Assembly (NCBI GenBank): GCA_038229135.1
Contig: JBBROS010000005.1
Span: 1-64,000 of the forward strand
Length of the DNA stretch: 64,000 nt
Reading direction: 5' to 3'
Source of the DNA: JBBROS01 sp038229135
GTDB lineage: Bacteria; Pseudomonadota; Alphaproteobacteria; Acetobacterales; Acetobacteraceae
This document shows positions 41,408 through 49,393 of this stretch, one piece after another. Position 1 is the first letter of the stretch; each line of letters begins with the position of its first letter. The notes under the pieces are model-generated. The model had not been told where the DNA came from. It searched no databases and saw only the letters and a list, made by a program, of their open reading frames with translations. A program made the position numbers and the translations under genes.

Positions 41408-43141
41408 TCATGGCTCCCCCTCGTCCGCGCCCAGCCAGCCGCGGATCAGCGTGAGGCTCTCTTCAGGATGCGCGTCCACCAGCGCCGCCACCTCCCGCAA
41501 CGACGCCATCCGCAGCTCGCCCTCCACGTTCGCCAGCCGCACCATCTCGCTCTGCGCACTCGCCGGGCCTGCCAGCAGCCCCGCAGCCCCAGCGGCCAAC
41601 GGCCCGGCCGCCCCACCCTCGCCCGGCGCGCCACCCGCTCCGGCCAGCGCCGCCGCCTCGCTCCCGCCGACAAGGCCAGGCCCCGGTGCCCCGGCGCCCG
41701 CCAGCAACGGACGCGCGACGGCAAGCCGCAGCACCATCGGCCGCAGCACGAAGGCAAGGCACACCACGACCACCAGCGCCAGGAGCAAACCCTCCACCAG
41801 CCGCACCAGGTCCGCCTTGTCGAACTGCGCCCACACCGGCAGCGGTAACGCCTCCACGGGCTCCTCGCCCCCGGTGAACCGCATGCTCACCACCTCCACC
41901 CGGTCCCCCCGCTTCTCGTCGAACCCCACCGCGCTCCGCACCAGCGCCCCGATCCGCGCCAGCTCCTCCGCCCCCCGCGGCGCCCACGCGGCCTTGCCGT
42001 CCGGCCCCGGCGACACCACTCCATCGACCATCACCGCCAGGCTCAGCCGCTTCAGCTGCGGCTGCTCCCGCACCACGGTCCGCACGGTCTTGCCGATCTC
42101 GTAGTTGGTCGTCTCCTCGTTCTTCTGCTCCTGGCTGCCCGCGCCCTCCTTCGTGGGCTCCGCGTTCGGCAGGTTGTTCTGCACCGACACGTTCGGCGCC
42201 GCTTCGCTGTTGCGGCTGCTCCCGCTCACCGTCTGCTGGCTTCGCACCACCTGGCCGTCCGGGTCGAACCGCTCCTGCGTTTCGCGCACCTGGTCGTAGT
42301 CGAACTCCACCGCCGCCTCGGCCCGCACCCGGCCTGCGCCCAGGCTGCGCTCCAGCATCTCCTCCACGGCGCGGCTCAGCCGCAGCTCGGCCGCCCGCCG
42401 CATCTCGTCCGCACTCTGCGCCGCCGCCATCCCCCCCGCCCCGGCTCCCGTGGGCTGCCCGGCACGCGCCAGCAGGTTGCCCCGGCTATCCACCACCGCG
42501 ATGTTCTGCGGCTTCAAGCCGGGCACCGCCGCCGCGATCAGGTTCAGCACCGCCTGCAGGCCATCCCGGTCCAGCCGCGCCGCACCCTGCATGCCCAGCA
42601 CCACGCTCGCTTGCGCCTCAACCCGGTCCCGCGCGAACGGCTCCCGCTTCGGCAGCACCAGGTGCACCCGCACCGTCCGCACCCCCTGCAGCGTGCGGAT
42701 GGTCCGCGACAGCTCCCCCTCCAGCGCCCGCGTCTGGCTGATGCCCTGCTGGAACGGGCTCGCCGTCAGCCCGTCCGACCGGTCGAAGATCTCGTATCCG
42801 ATGGACCCGCCCGACGGCAGCCCCTCCTTGGCCAGCAACATCCGCGCCCGCGCCACCTGCTCGAGCGGCACCAGGACGCGCGTGCCGCCCCCCTCCAGCG
42901 CATGCGGGATCCGCGCCCGGTCCAGCTGATCGACCACCTGGCCCGCCTCGCGCAGGTCCAGGTCGGCATAGAGCAGCGCCATCGGCGCCGCACCCCCGCG
43001 CAGCGCCAGCATGCCGACCAACCCGAGAGACAGCATCGCCACCACAGCCAAAGCAGCCAGCTTCGCAGCCCCCAGGCTGCGCAACCCCGCCACGACCGGG
43101 TTGCCCATCAATGCGTCCGCCCCGTTTTGGATGCTCGCCAT
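41408..43141 (-). CDS. fliF: Flagellar MS-ring protein FliF
   Basis: A 577-residue inner-membrane protein forming the basal-body MS ring. There is an N-terminal membrane helix (about residues 25-47, LAALAVVAMLSLGLVGML) and a C-terminal one (about 440-465, LVEGLLLALVVVVCLAFVL). Between them are the ring-building motifs, including VLVPLEQVARARMLLAKEGLP and RVHLVLPKREPFARD. The C-terminal tail with LNVEGELRMASLREVAALVDAHPEESL-like sequence is the FliG-binding segment. It is the first gene of the operon continuing to flhA, with the promoter region in 43142-43278. Confidence 0.96.
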   Translation of the reverse strand: MASIQNGADALMGNPVVAGLRSLGAAKLAALAVVAMLSLGLVGMLALRGGAAPMALLYADLDLREAGQVVDQLDRARIPHALEGGGTRVLVPLEQVARARMLLAKEGLPSGGSIGYEIFDRSDGLTASPFQQGISQTRALEGELSRTIRTLQGVRTVRVHLVLPKREPFARDRVEAQASVVLGMQGAARLDRDGLQAVLNLIAAAVPGLKPQNIAVVDSRGNLLARAGQPTGAGAGGMAAAQSADEMRRAAELRLSRAVEEMLERSLGAGRVRAEAAVEFDYDQVRETQERFDPDGQVVRSQQTVSGSSRNSEAAPNVSVQNNLPNAEPTKEGAGSQEQKNEETTNYEIGKTVRTVVREQPQLKRLSLAVMVDGVVSPGPDGKAAWAPRGAEELARIGALVRSAVGFDEKRGDRVEVVSMRFTGGEEPVEALPLPVWAQFDKADLVRLVEGLLLALVVVVCLAFVLRPMVLRLAVARPLLAGAGAPGPGLVGGSEAAALAGAGGAPGEGGAAGPLAAGAAGLLAGPASAQSEMVRLANVEGELRMASLREVAALVDAHPEESLTLIRGWLGADEGEP

Positions 43142-43165
43142 GCTCCCCTTCTGGGGCAGCCCGGC

Positions 43166-43180
43166 TTACAAAGGAGTTAA
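43166..43180 (-). promoter_or_regulatory. Possible CtrA-type site upstream of fliF
   Basis: On the minus strand TTAA-N7-GTAA, one mismatch from the CtrA consensus TTAA-N7-TTAA. It lies 25-39 bases upstream of the fliF start codon, in an otherwise very G+C-rich spacer. In Caulobacter, CtrA controls the fliF operon. No experimental support here. Confidence 0.35.
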
Positions 43181-43213
43181 CGAGGCGGCAGGAACTGCCG
43201 ACCGCCCAGTGAG

Positions 43214-43265
43214 GCTAGCCAGTTTCGCCAGCCAGTTTGGCAAGCAAGTTTGGCCAGCCGGTTCG
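43214..43265. repeat. Four 13-bp tandem repeats between fliF and flgD
   Basis: Units GCTAGCCAGTTTC, GCCAGCCAGTTTG, GCAAGCAAGTTTG and GCCAGCCGGTTCG follow one another without gaps. Each has the pattern GC-AGC-(A/G)GTT. They lie about 75-125 bases upstream of fliF and just after the flgD stop, within the likely fliF promoter region. Confidence 0.85.
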
Positions 43266-43278
43266 GCCAGACCGCGCC

Positions 43279-43935
43279 CTAGCGCGCCACCGACTGCACC
43301 TCCGACAGCTTCACGCTCGCCAGGCCCAACATCACCGTCAGCGCGCCGCCCGACCGTTGCACGCCCGTCACCCGGCCATGCGGCTCCACCGCCAGCGGCG
43401 CCCCATCCGCGCCGTGCACCGCGACATGGTAGGCCCCGTCCGGCTTGCCCCGCCCGGTCTGGTCCATCCCGTCCCACGTGAACTCGTTCGCCCCTGCCTG
43501 TGCCGCCACCTCCACCCGCCGCACCGTCGTCCCCGCCTCGTTCTGCACGTCGATGTTCACCAGCCCGGCCTTCGCCGCCGTGAACCGCACCCGCGCCGAA
43601 CCGCCCTGCAACGGCACCATGTCGCCCGAGAGCGCCACATCCTGCCCCACCATCGACGAGCCCTGCAGCAGCGCCCCGTCTTGCGTCGCTCCCAGCAGCT
43701 TCGTCAGGTTCGAGTTCATGTTGATCTGCTGCTCCACGCTCGAATACTGCACGAGCTGGGACGTGAACTGGTTCGTGTCCATCGGGCTCGAGGGATCCTG
43801 GTTCTGCAGCTGCACCATCAGCAGCTTCAAAAAATCGTTGAAGTTTCCTGCGAGCGAACCCAGCGCCTTGCCAGAGCTTCCCGCCCCCGTTGCTGCGGTC
43901 GCCGTGGGGCTCGTAGGCGCAATGGTCGTGGTCAT
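43279..43935 (-). CDS. flgD: Flagellar hook assembly/capping protein FlgD
   Basis: A 218-residue secreted scaffold that caps the growing hook. The N-terminal core FNDFLKLLMVQLQNQDPSSPMDTNQFTSQLVQYSSVEQQINMN-type sequence (residues about 30-75) is the FlgD signature. A FlgD-Ig/FLG domain follows, with TWDGMDQTGRGKPDGAYHV. ATG 43935 has GGAGAG 7 bases upstream; earlier frame extensions are atypical. fliK lies immediately upstream on the same strand. Confidence 0.94.
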   Translation of the reverse strand: MTTTIAPTSPTATAATGAGSSGKALGSLAGNFNDFLKLLMVQLQNQDPSSPMDTNQFTSQLVQYSSVEQQINMNSNLTKLLGATQDGALLQGSSMVGQDVALSGDMVPLQGGSARVRFTAAKAGLVNIDVQNEAGTTVRRVEVAAQAGANEFTWDGMDQTGRGKPDGAYHVAVHGADGAPLAVEPHGRVTGVQRSGGALTVMLGLASVKLSEVQSVAR

Positions 43936-43948
43936 CGTCTGCTCTCCG

Positions 43949-45514
43949 TCATGCCATGATGTCGATGCCGGCCCGCCGCCACCGTGGCGCCTCGCCGGTG
44001 CCCGGGCCGTCCTCGGCCCACGATGCCGCCCGCCACGGTCCCCGCCGCGCGTCCGCGCCGTGCCCTGAACCGCCGCTGCCCTGTCCACCCCCCGGGGTGG
44101 CGCCAGACCCGCTGCCAGGCCCGGCCTCCGGCGCCCCGGTAGCCGACCCGCCCGGGCCCGCATCCGGCAGCGCCCTGCTTGGACCTTGGCCTAGGCCTGG
44201 GCCTGGGCCTGGGCCTGGGTCTGGGCCTGGGCCTGGGCCGATCGGGGCTGCTGCCGGGGCGGGTGAAGGCGCGTCCGGCAGCCCCAGCGAGAACGCGACC
44301 ACCCGCCCCTCCCGCGCCACCCCCGCAGCATCCAGCGCCCGCTCCAGCTGCGGCTGGTCGCGCGACAGCGTCATCAGCGTGTCCGCCCGCTCCACCGCCA
44401 CCACCACACGCGGCGCCCCGTCAGCCCGGTCGATCCGCACCTGCACCCGCCCGAGCCCCCCCGGGTCGAGCCGGATCGTCAGCGTGTCCCCACCCTGCCC
44501 CCGCACGAGCTGGACCACCGCCGCCTCGACCTGCCGCATGGGCGGTGCGCGCGCCGGGCTCGAAGGCTCCGCCTCGGACGCCACCGGCAACGCCGGCGCA
44601 TGCACGGCCGGGATCGGCTGGCCCGCCAAACCGTCCCGCCGTTCGCCCCCCGGAGCCAACCCAGGCTCGGCGCCCGCCGAGCCAGAAACATCCAACGCCG
44701 GCGCACCCGCTGCGAACGCCCGCTCGTCCCCCCTCACCTTGGGGCCGGGGCCGGGGGAGGGGCCCACCGGAGCAGGCTCCACCAAAGCAGGCGCATCAGC
44801 CCCCGACACGTCCCCCAACTCGGCTGGCTTCACCCCCGGAGGCCGACCCGCATGGGGATCGGGTGGCGCCCCCCCGATTGCGTCAGCGGCACTCTCCGGC
44901 TTCTCGCCATGGACCATGGTCGCAGCAACGACCGGCTCCGCCGTCCCCCGCCCGGCATCCGGTGGCATTGCCGCCGGAGCACCCGCACGTTCACCCGGCC
45001 GCACCCGGCGCACGCCGGGCCACCCCTCGCGCTGGCCGGCATCCTCCTCTCCAAGCCCCTCGGACGAAGGCCGAACGCCATTCGGCCAGGCCGCCACTCC
45101 GCCCACGACCACGGCCTCCGGCGCGGCTGTCGGCACGGGGAGCGGTTGCGGCAGCACCAGCGCGCCCCGATCGTCGGTGCCCGATCCATCCTCCACCGCT
45201 TCGACCGGGCGCGGCATGGCCGGGCCTGCCTCCTCCGCATCCCCCTGCTCCACCCTCCCCCGCGCCACGCCCCGGACCGGCCGCACCGCGACCTCCGCGC
45301 CGGGCGCCCGGCCCATGTCGCTCGGACCACCGCTCGGGGCCGGCACGCCAGGCTGAGTGACATCCGACGGACGCCCATCCGGCCTGCCGCCGGCCGGCTG
45401 CCCGACCCCCATGGCCTCGTCCATCGCCAAGGCGAACCCGTCCCCGGCGCCGGGCGGCGGCACAGCCTGGCCGATTGCGGTCGACAACAAGGGCAAGAGA
45501 TCGATCGTGGCCAT
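43949..45514 (-). CDS. fliK: Flagellar hook-length control protein FliK
   Basis: A 521-residue protein rich in Pro, Gly and Ala. The conserved C-terminal substrate-switch domain (about residues 365-440) has DTLTIRLDPGGLGRVQVRID, RADTLMTLSRDQPQLERAL and AGVAREGRVVAFSL. The long variable N-terminal portion acts as the molecular ruler. After the switch domain is an unusual Pro-Gly tandem-repeat tail of about 90 residues. ATG 45514 (MATIDLLPLL) is chosen from composition and family start. The stop is 13 bases before the flgD start. Confidence 0.88.
   Translation of the reverse strand: MATIDLLPLLSTAIGQAVPPPGAGDGFALAMDEAMGVGQPAGGRPDGRPSDVTQPGVPAPSGGPSDMGRAPGAEVAVRPVRGVARGRVEQGDAEEAGPAMPRPVEAVEDGSGTDDRGALVLPQPLPVPTAAPEAVVVGGVAAWPNGVRPSSEGLGEEDAGQREGWPGVRRVRPGERAGAPAAMPPDAGRGTAEPVVAATMVHGEKPESAADAIGGAPPDPHAGRPPGVKPAELGDVSGADAPALVEPAPVGPSPGPGPKVRGDERAFAAGAPALDVSGSAGAEPGLAPGGERRDGLAGQPIPAVHAPALPVASEAEPSSPARAPPMRQVEAAVVQLVRGQGGDTLTIRLDPGGLGRVQVRIDRADGAPRVVVAVERADTLMTLSRDQPQLERALDAAGVAREGRVVAFSLGLPDAPSPAPAAAPIGPGPGPDPGPGPGPGLGQGPSRALPDAGPGGSATGAPEAGPGSGSGATPGGGQGSGGSGHGADARRGPWRAASWAEDGPGTGEAPRWRRAGIDIMA
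44184..44240 (-). repeat. Hexanucleotide tandem repeat in fliK
   Basis: About eight copies of CCTGGG or one-base variants (plus-strand reading). They encode the alternating Pro-Gly run, with one Asp, in the tail of FliK. The frame is kept because the unit is six bases. Confidence 0.85.
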
Positions 45515-45673
45515 GCCCCACCAATGGCAAGCGCCGGGCCACGCCGAAATCCCCGTCGCACCAGGGTTCCCGCCGCCCACCCGGCACACCCTGCCGGGCG
45601 CACCCGGCCCACCCGGCAACACCCGCCCCTCGTCCTTCGACGGCGAAACCGCGCCAGACATGGCCCCGGACGC

Positions 45674-45688
45674 TGGCACGCTTCCTGC
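45674..45688 (+). promoter_or_regulatory. Sigma-54 promoter of flgE
   Basis: TGGCACG-N4-CTGC matches the sigma-54 -24/-12 consensus with ten bases between the GG and GC doublets. The predicted start is about 45700, 24 bases upstream of the flgE ATG. FlbD, encoded in the same block, is the expected activator. Confidence 0.75.
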
Positions 45689-45723
45689 CTTTGCAATCCA
45701 CAGCAACCAGCAGGAGACACGCC

Positions 45724-47016
45724 ATGTCGCTCTTCGGCGCCATGAACACCGCCATCAGCGGCCTCACCGCCCAGTCCGCCGCCTTCGGCAACATCGGGGA
45801 CAACGTCGCCAACAGCCAGACCGTCGGCTTCAAGCGCATCGACACCAGCTTCGAGGACTACCTGACCACCAGCAACGCCACCACCAACCAGCCCGGCGCC
45901 GTCGTCGCGCGCCCGGACTACGTCAACACCGTCCAGGGCACCGTGACCCAGACGGACAACCCCCTCAGCCTCGCCATCGCCGGCCCCGGCTTCTTCGCCG
46001 TCAGCCGCCCGATCGGGGACACGCGGGGCACACCCCTCTTCCGCCCGCTCCCCGCCTACACCCGCGCCGGCGATTTCGCCCTGAACAAGGACGGCTACCT
46101 CGTCAACAGCAGCGGCGACTACCTCAATGGCTGGAACGCCGACGCCGCCGGCACGCTGGACCAAACCCGCACCGCCCCCATCAAGGTGGCCCAGGCGGGC
46201 TACAGCCCGGTGCCCACCACCTCGGCCACGCTCGCCGCCAACCTCCCGGCCTCGCCCGACGGCACGCCCATCGCCACACAGATCCCGATCATCGACGCGC
46301 TCGGCCGCAGCCAGACCCTCAACCTCACCTGGACGCCAGCCGCGGCGAACACCTGGTCCGTCGACATCACGAAGGGCAGCGGCGGCCCCTCGCTCGGCAC
46401 CGCCACCATCAAATTCGGCGCTGCCGGCGACCCGGCCGCCCCAGAAGGCACCGTCGGCAGCGTCGTGGGCGCCGGCGGCGTCGCCGGCAGCACGTTCACG
46501 GCCGGGGGCAACGCGACGCTCTCGCTCACGGCGGATTTCGGCGCCGGGCCACAGGCGCTGAGCCTCGGGCTCGGCCATTTCGGACAGTCCGACGGCCTCA
46601 CGCAATATGCCGGAACCACCTTCAGCCTCCGCGCCCTCACGCAGGACGGCGTCGCCCCCGGCAGCTACTCGGGCGTGGCCATGAAGCCCAACGGCGACGT
46701 GGTCGTGAACTACGACAACGGCCAGTCCCGCGTGCTCGCCCGCGTGCCGCTCGTCACCTTCGCCAACGCCGACGCCCTGCAGCGCGAGAACGGCCAGGCC
46801 TTCACCGCCACCAACGACAGCGGCGCCGCCCAGACCGTGCAGTCCGGCATCAACGGCGCCGGCACCCTCGTCGCCGGCGCCGTCGAGGGCAGCAACGTGG
46901 ACATCGCAAAGGAATTCACCAAGCTGATCGTCGCCCAGCGCGCCTACTCGGCCAACACCAAGCTCGTCACCACCGCGGACGAGCTGCTGCAGGCCACCAT
47001 CGACATGAAGCGCTGA
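45724..47016 (+). CDS. flgE: Flagellar hook protein FlgE
   Basis: A 430-residue rod-type exported protein that polymerises into the hook. The N-terminal heptad region MSLFGAMNTAISGLTAQSAA with FGNIGDNVANSQTVGFKR and the C-terminal IDMKR end with EFTKLIVAQRAYSANTKLVT form the D0/D1 coiled coil. The DNPLSLAIAGPGFFAV strand is characteristic. The ATG has AGGAG 8 bases upstream and a sigma-54 promoter about 36-50 bases upstream. flgK follows after 35 bases, giving a flgE-flgK-flgL operon divergent from fliK. Confidence 0.95.
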   Translation: MSLFGAMNTAISGLTAQSAAFGNIGDNVANSQTVGFKRIDTSFEDYLTTSNATTNQPGAVVARPDYVNTVQGTVTQTDNPLSLAIAGPGFFAVSRPIGDTRGTPLFRPLPAYTRAGDFALNKDGYLVNSSGDYLNGWNADAAGTLDQTRTAPIKVAQAGYSPVPTTSATLAANLPASPDGTPIATQIPIIDALGRSQTLNLTWTPAAANTWSVDITKGSGGPSLGTATIKFGAAGDPAAPEGTVGSVVGAGGVAGSTFTAGGNATLSLTADFGAGPQALSLGLGHFGQSDGLTQYAGTTFSLRALTQDGVAPGSYSGVAMKPNGDVVVNYDNGQSRVLARVPLVTFANADALQRENGQAFTATNDSGAAQTVQSGINGAGTLVAGAVEGSNVDIAKEFTKLIVAQRAYSANTKLVTTADELLQATIDMKR

Positions 47017-47051
47017 CCCGTGCACCGGCCTTCACCTGAGGCGAGGCGCTG

Positions 47052-48395
47052 ATGCGCCTCGACGCCACCCTCGCCCAAGCCTCGAGCGGCCTCGACAGCA
47101 TCGGACGCCGCCTCTCCGTCATCGCCCAGAACGTGGCGAACGCGGACACGGCCGGCTACGTGCGGGAAACGGTGCCGGTGGAGGCCGCCGTCGCCGGGGA
47201 CCAGGGCATGGGCGTCCGCACCGGTCCGGCCCAGCGCCGTATCGATCAGGCGCTGCAGGCCGACCTGCTCGGCGCCGCAGGCCGGGCCGCGGGTGGGGCG
47301 CTACGCCAGGCATCGCTCGCGAGCATCGACGAGGCATCCGGCGCGCCCGGCGCCGGGCAGGACCTGGCAAGCCTTCTCGGACGCCTCCGCGACAGCCTCT
47401 CCGCCCTCGGCTCCGACCCGGCCAACGCCACCCGCCAGCGTGCCGGCGTGGCCCGCGCGGCGGACCTCGCTGCAGGGGTGAACGCGCTGGGCGCCACCAT
47501 CACCTCGGCCCGCCAGGCTGCGCAGGATGGCCTGGCCACAGACCTCGCCAGCGCCAACGCGGCGCTCGCCACCGTCGGCCGCCTCGGCGCACAGATCGCA
47601 CTCGCCCGCAACCGCAACGAAAGCACCGCCGACCTCGAGGACAAGCGCGACGCCCAGCTCCGCACGCTGGCCGAGCTCGCCGGCGCCCGCGCCATGCCAC
47701 AGCCCAACGGACAGACGCTCGTCATGAGCGGCGGCACCGTGCTGCCCACGGACGGCTCCGATCCCCTCTCGGTCGCCGCCTCGAGCCTCGGGCCCGGCGC
47801 CGTCGCCCCACCCCTGCTCGTGGCCGGCCGGCCCGCCCCTCCGCTCGGCGGCCGCATCGGCGCGGCGGTCGAGCTGCGCGACACAACACTGCCGGCGCTG
47901 CAGGCCAGCCTCGACGGCTTCGCGACCAATCTCGCCGCGGGTTTCGCCGCCGCCGGCCTCACCCTGTTCACAAACCCGGCCGGCTTCCCCCTCCCGGCCA
48001 CCGGTGCCGCCCAGACCATCACGGTCGACCCCGCCGTTCAGGCCGCGCCCCGAATGCTTCGCGATGGCCCGGGCCCCGCCGGCCCGGCAGGCGCCACCGC
48101 CCTCATCGATGCCCTGCTCACGGGTCCACTCGCGACCGGCGCCGGCACCCTCGCCGGCCAGGCCGCCGACCTCGTCAGCCGCCACGCCGCGGCAGCCTCG
48201 GGCGCCGCCACCCAGGCCCAGACCGAGACCGGCATCCGCGACAGCCTGCAGACCAAGCTCTCCGCCACCACCGCCGTGACCGTCGACAGCGAGATGGCCG
48301 AAATGATCCGGCTCCAGAACAGCTACGGCGCCAACGCCCGCGTCATCAGTAGCGTGCAGCAGATGTGGACCCAGCTCCTGGACAGCATCCGATGA
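47052..48395 (+). CDS. flgK: Flagellar hook-associated protein FlgK
   Basis: A 447-residue hook-filament junction protein. The N-terminal segment LDSIGRRLSVIAQNVANADTAGYVRE and the C-terminal SEMAEMIRLQNSYGANARVIS with MWTQLLDSIR are the conserved D0/D1 parts. It is on the short side for FlgK (typical 450-550), with an Ala/Gly-rich middle. The stop overlaps flgL (ATGA). Confidence 0.92.
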   Translation: MRLDATLAQASSGLDSIGRRLSVIAQNVANADTAGYVRETVPVEAAVAGDQGMGVRTGPAQRRIDQALQADLLGAAGRAAGGALRQASLASIDEASGAPGAGQDLASLLGRLRDSLSALGSDPANATRQRAGVARAADLAAGVNALGATITSARQAAQDGLATDLASANAALATVGRLGAQIALARNRNESTADLEDKRDAQLRTLAELAGARAMPQPNGQTLVMSGGTVLPTDGSDPLSVAASSLGPGAVAPPLLVAGRPAPPLGGRIGAAVELRDTTLPALQASLDGFATNLAAGFAAAGLTLFTNPAGFPLPATGAAQTITVDPAVQAAPRMLRDGPGPAGPAGATALIDALLTGPLATGAGTLAGQAADLVSRHAAAASGAATQAQTETGIRDSLQTKLSATTAVTVDSEMAEMIRLQNSYGANARVISSVQQMWTQLLDSIR

Positions 48396-49342
48396 TCGAA
48401 GCCGCCACCCTGCCCGGATCGCTGGTCGACGCCAGCAGCCAACTGCGCACGAAGCTCGACATGGCCCTCCGCCAGCAATCCACCGGCCGCGTGGCAGAGA
48501 GCTTCGCCGGCCTCGGCCCCGCCGCCCGCACGAGCCTCGACGCGCGCCCCGCCATGGCCCGCACCCAAACCTGGCAGGACAACATCGACCGCGCCGCGAG
48601 CCGCCTGGACGTGACGCAGACGGCCCTGAAGCAGATCGCCGCCGTGGCGCAGGAGTTCTACGCTCGCACCAACGCCATCAACCAAGTCGGCGTATCCGAG
48701 GCCGGCAGCATCGCCAGCTCCGCCAGGCTCGCGCTGCAGCAGGTGGCGCAGCTGCTCAACACGAAGGTCGGCGACACCTACGTCTTCGCCGGCCAGGACA
48801 CGGCGAACCCGCCCGTCCCCGACACCGACCCGGCCGTCGTCGGCGCCGCCCTGCTCGCGAGCGACACCGCCCCGGCGCCCTTCTCCACCACCCTCGGCAC
48901 CGTCCCGCCCACCATCGAGGTCGGTGAAGGTCAGCGCGTCCAGATCGGCCTCATCGCCAACCGAAACACCCTAGCCACGTCCGACGCCCCCACCACCGGC
49001 TCCTACATGCGCGACGTCATGCGGGCCCTGGCCGCGCTCGCCACCCTCACCCCCGGCCCCGCCGCCGAAGCCACCGCCGCCGACAGCCGCACCCGCCTGC
49101 ACGGTGCGATCGGCGCCATGGCGACCGAGACAGGCACGCTCGGCGACATCCAGGCCACCCTCGCCACCCGCAAGACCACCCTGGCCGCCACCCAGACCGC
49201 CCTGAACCAGCAGGTCTCGAACGCGGAGGACGTGGACCTCGCCGAAGTGCTCACCCGCATCTCCACGCTGCAGACGCACCTGCAGGCAAGCTACCAGCTC
49301 ATCGCCGGGCTGAAGGACCTGTCGCTGGCGAAGTATCTGTAG
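48392..49342 (+). CDS. flgL: Flagellar hook-associated protein FlgL
   Basis: A 316-residue protein linking the hook to the filament. The N-terminal helix pattern QLRTKLDMALRQQSTGRVAESF, GDTYVFAGQDTANPP in the middle and the C-terminal VDLAEVLTRISTLQTHLQASYQLIAGL match the flagellin-like FlgL family. It is the last gene of the flgE operon. A REP-like element follows 4 bases after the stop. Confidence 0.9.
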   Translation: MIEAATLPGSLVDASSQLRTKLDMALRQQSTGRVAESFAGLGPAARTSLDARPAMARTQTWQDNIDRAASRLDVTQTALKQIAAVAQEFYARTNAINQVGVSEAGSIASSARLALQQVAQLLNTKVGDTYVFAGQDTANPPVPDTDPAVVGAALLASDTAPAPFSTTLGTVPPTIEVGEGQRVQIGLIANRNTLATSDAPTTGSYMRDVMRALAALATLTPGPAAEATAADSRTRLHGAIGAMATETGTLGDIQATLATRKTTLAATQTALNQQVSNAEDVDLAEVLTRISTLQTHLQASYQLIAGLKDLSLAKYL

Positions 49343-49346
49343 GGTT

Positions 49347-49379
49347 CGTCATCGCGAGCCGAAGGCGTGGCGATCCAGG
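49347..49379. repeat. REP-like palindromic element
   Basis: CGTCATCGCGAGCC followed by GAAGGCGTGGCGATCCAGG resembles the widespread intergenic family seen as GTCATTGCGAGCG...GCAATCCAGG in many proteobacteria. ATCGC and GCGAT can pair. It lies between the converging flgL and ABC exporter genes. Genome-wide copy number cannot be tested here. Confidence 0.6.
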
Positions 49380-49393
49380 GGCAGAGGGCGTCA

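Noticed and set aside
45526..45541. Second sigma-54-like sequence on the minus strand before fliK
   Set aside because: TGGCCCG-N4-TTGC has correct spacing, but the predicted start of transcription falls on the fliK start codon. It probably reflects chance in G+C-rich sequence.
44830..47025. Long minus-strand open frame across the fliK-flgE promoter and flgE
   Set aside because: It crosses a divergent promoter and runs antisense to flgE. The protein is Gly/Ala/Arg-rich and resembles no family.
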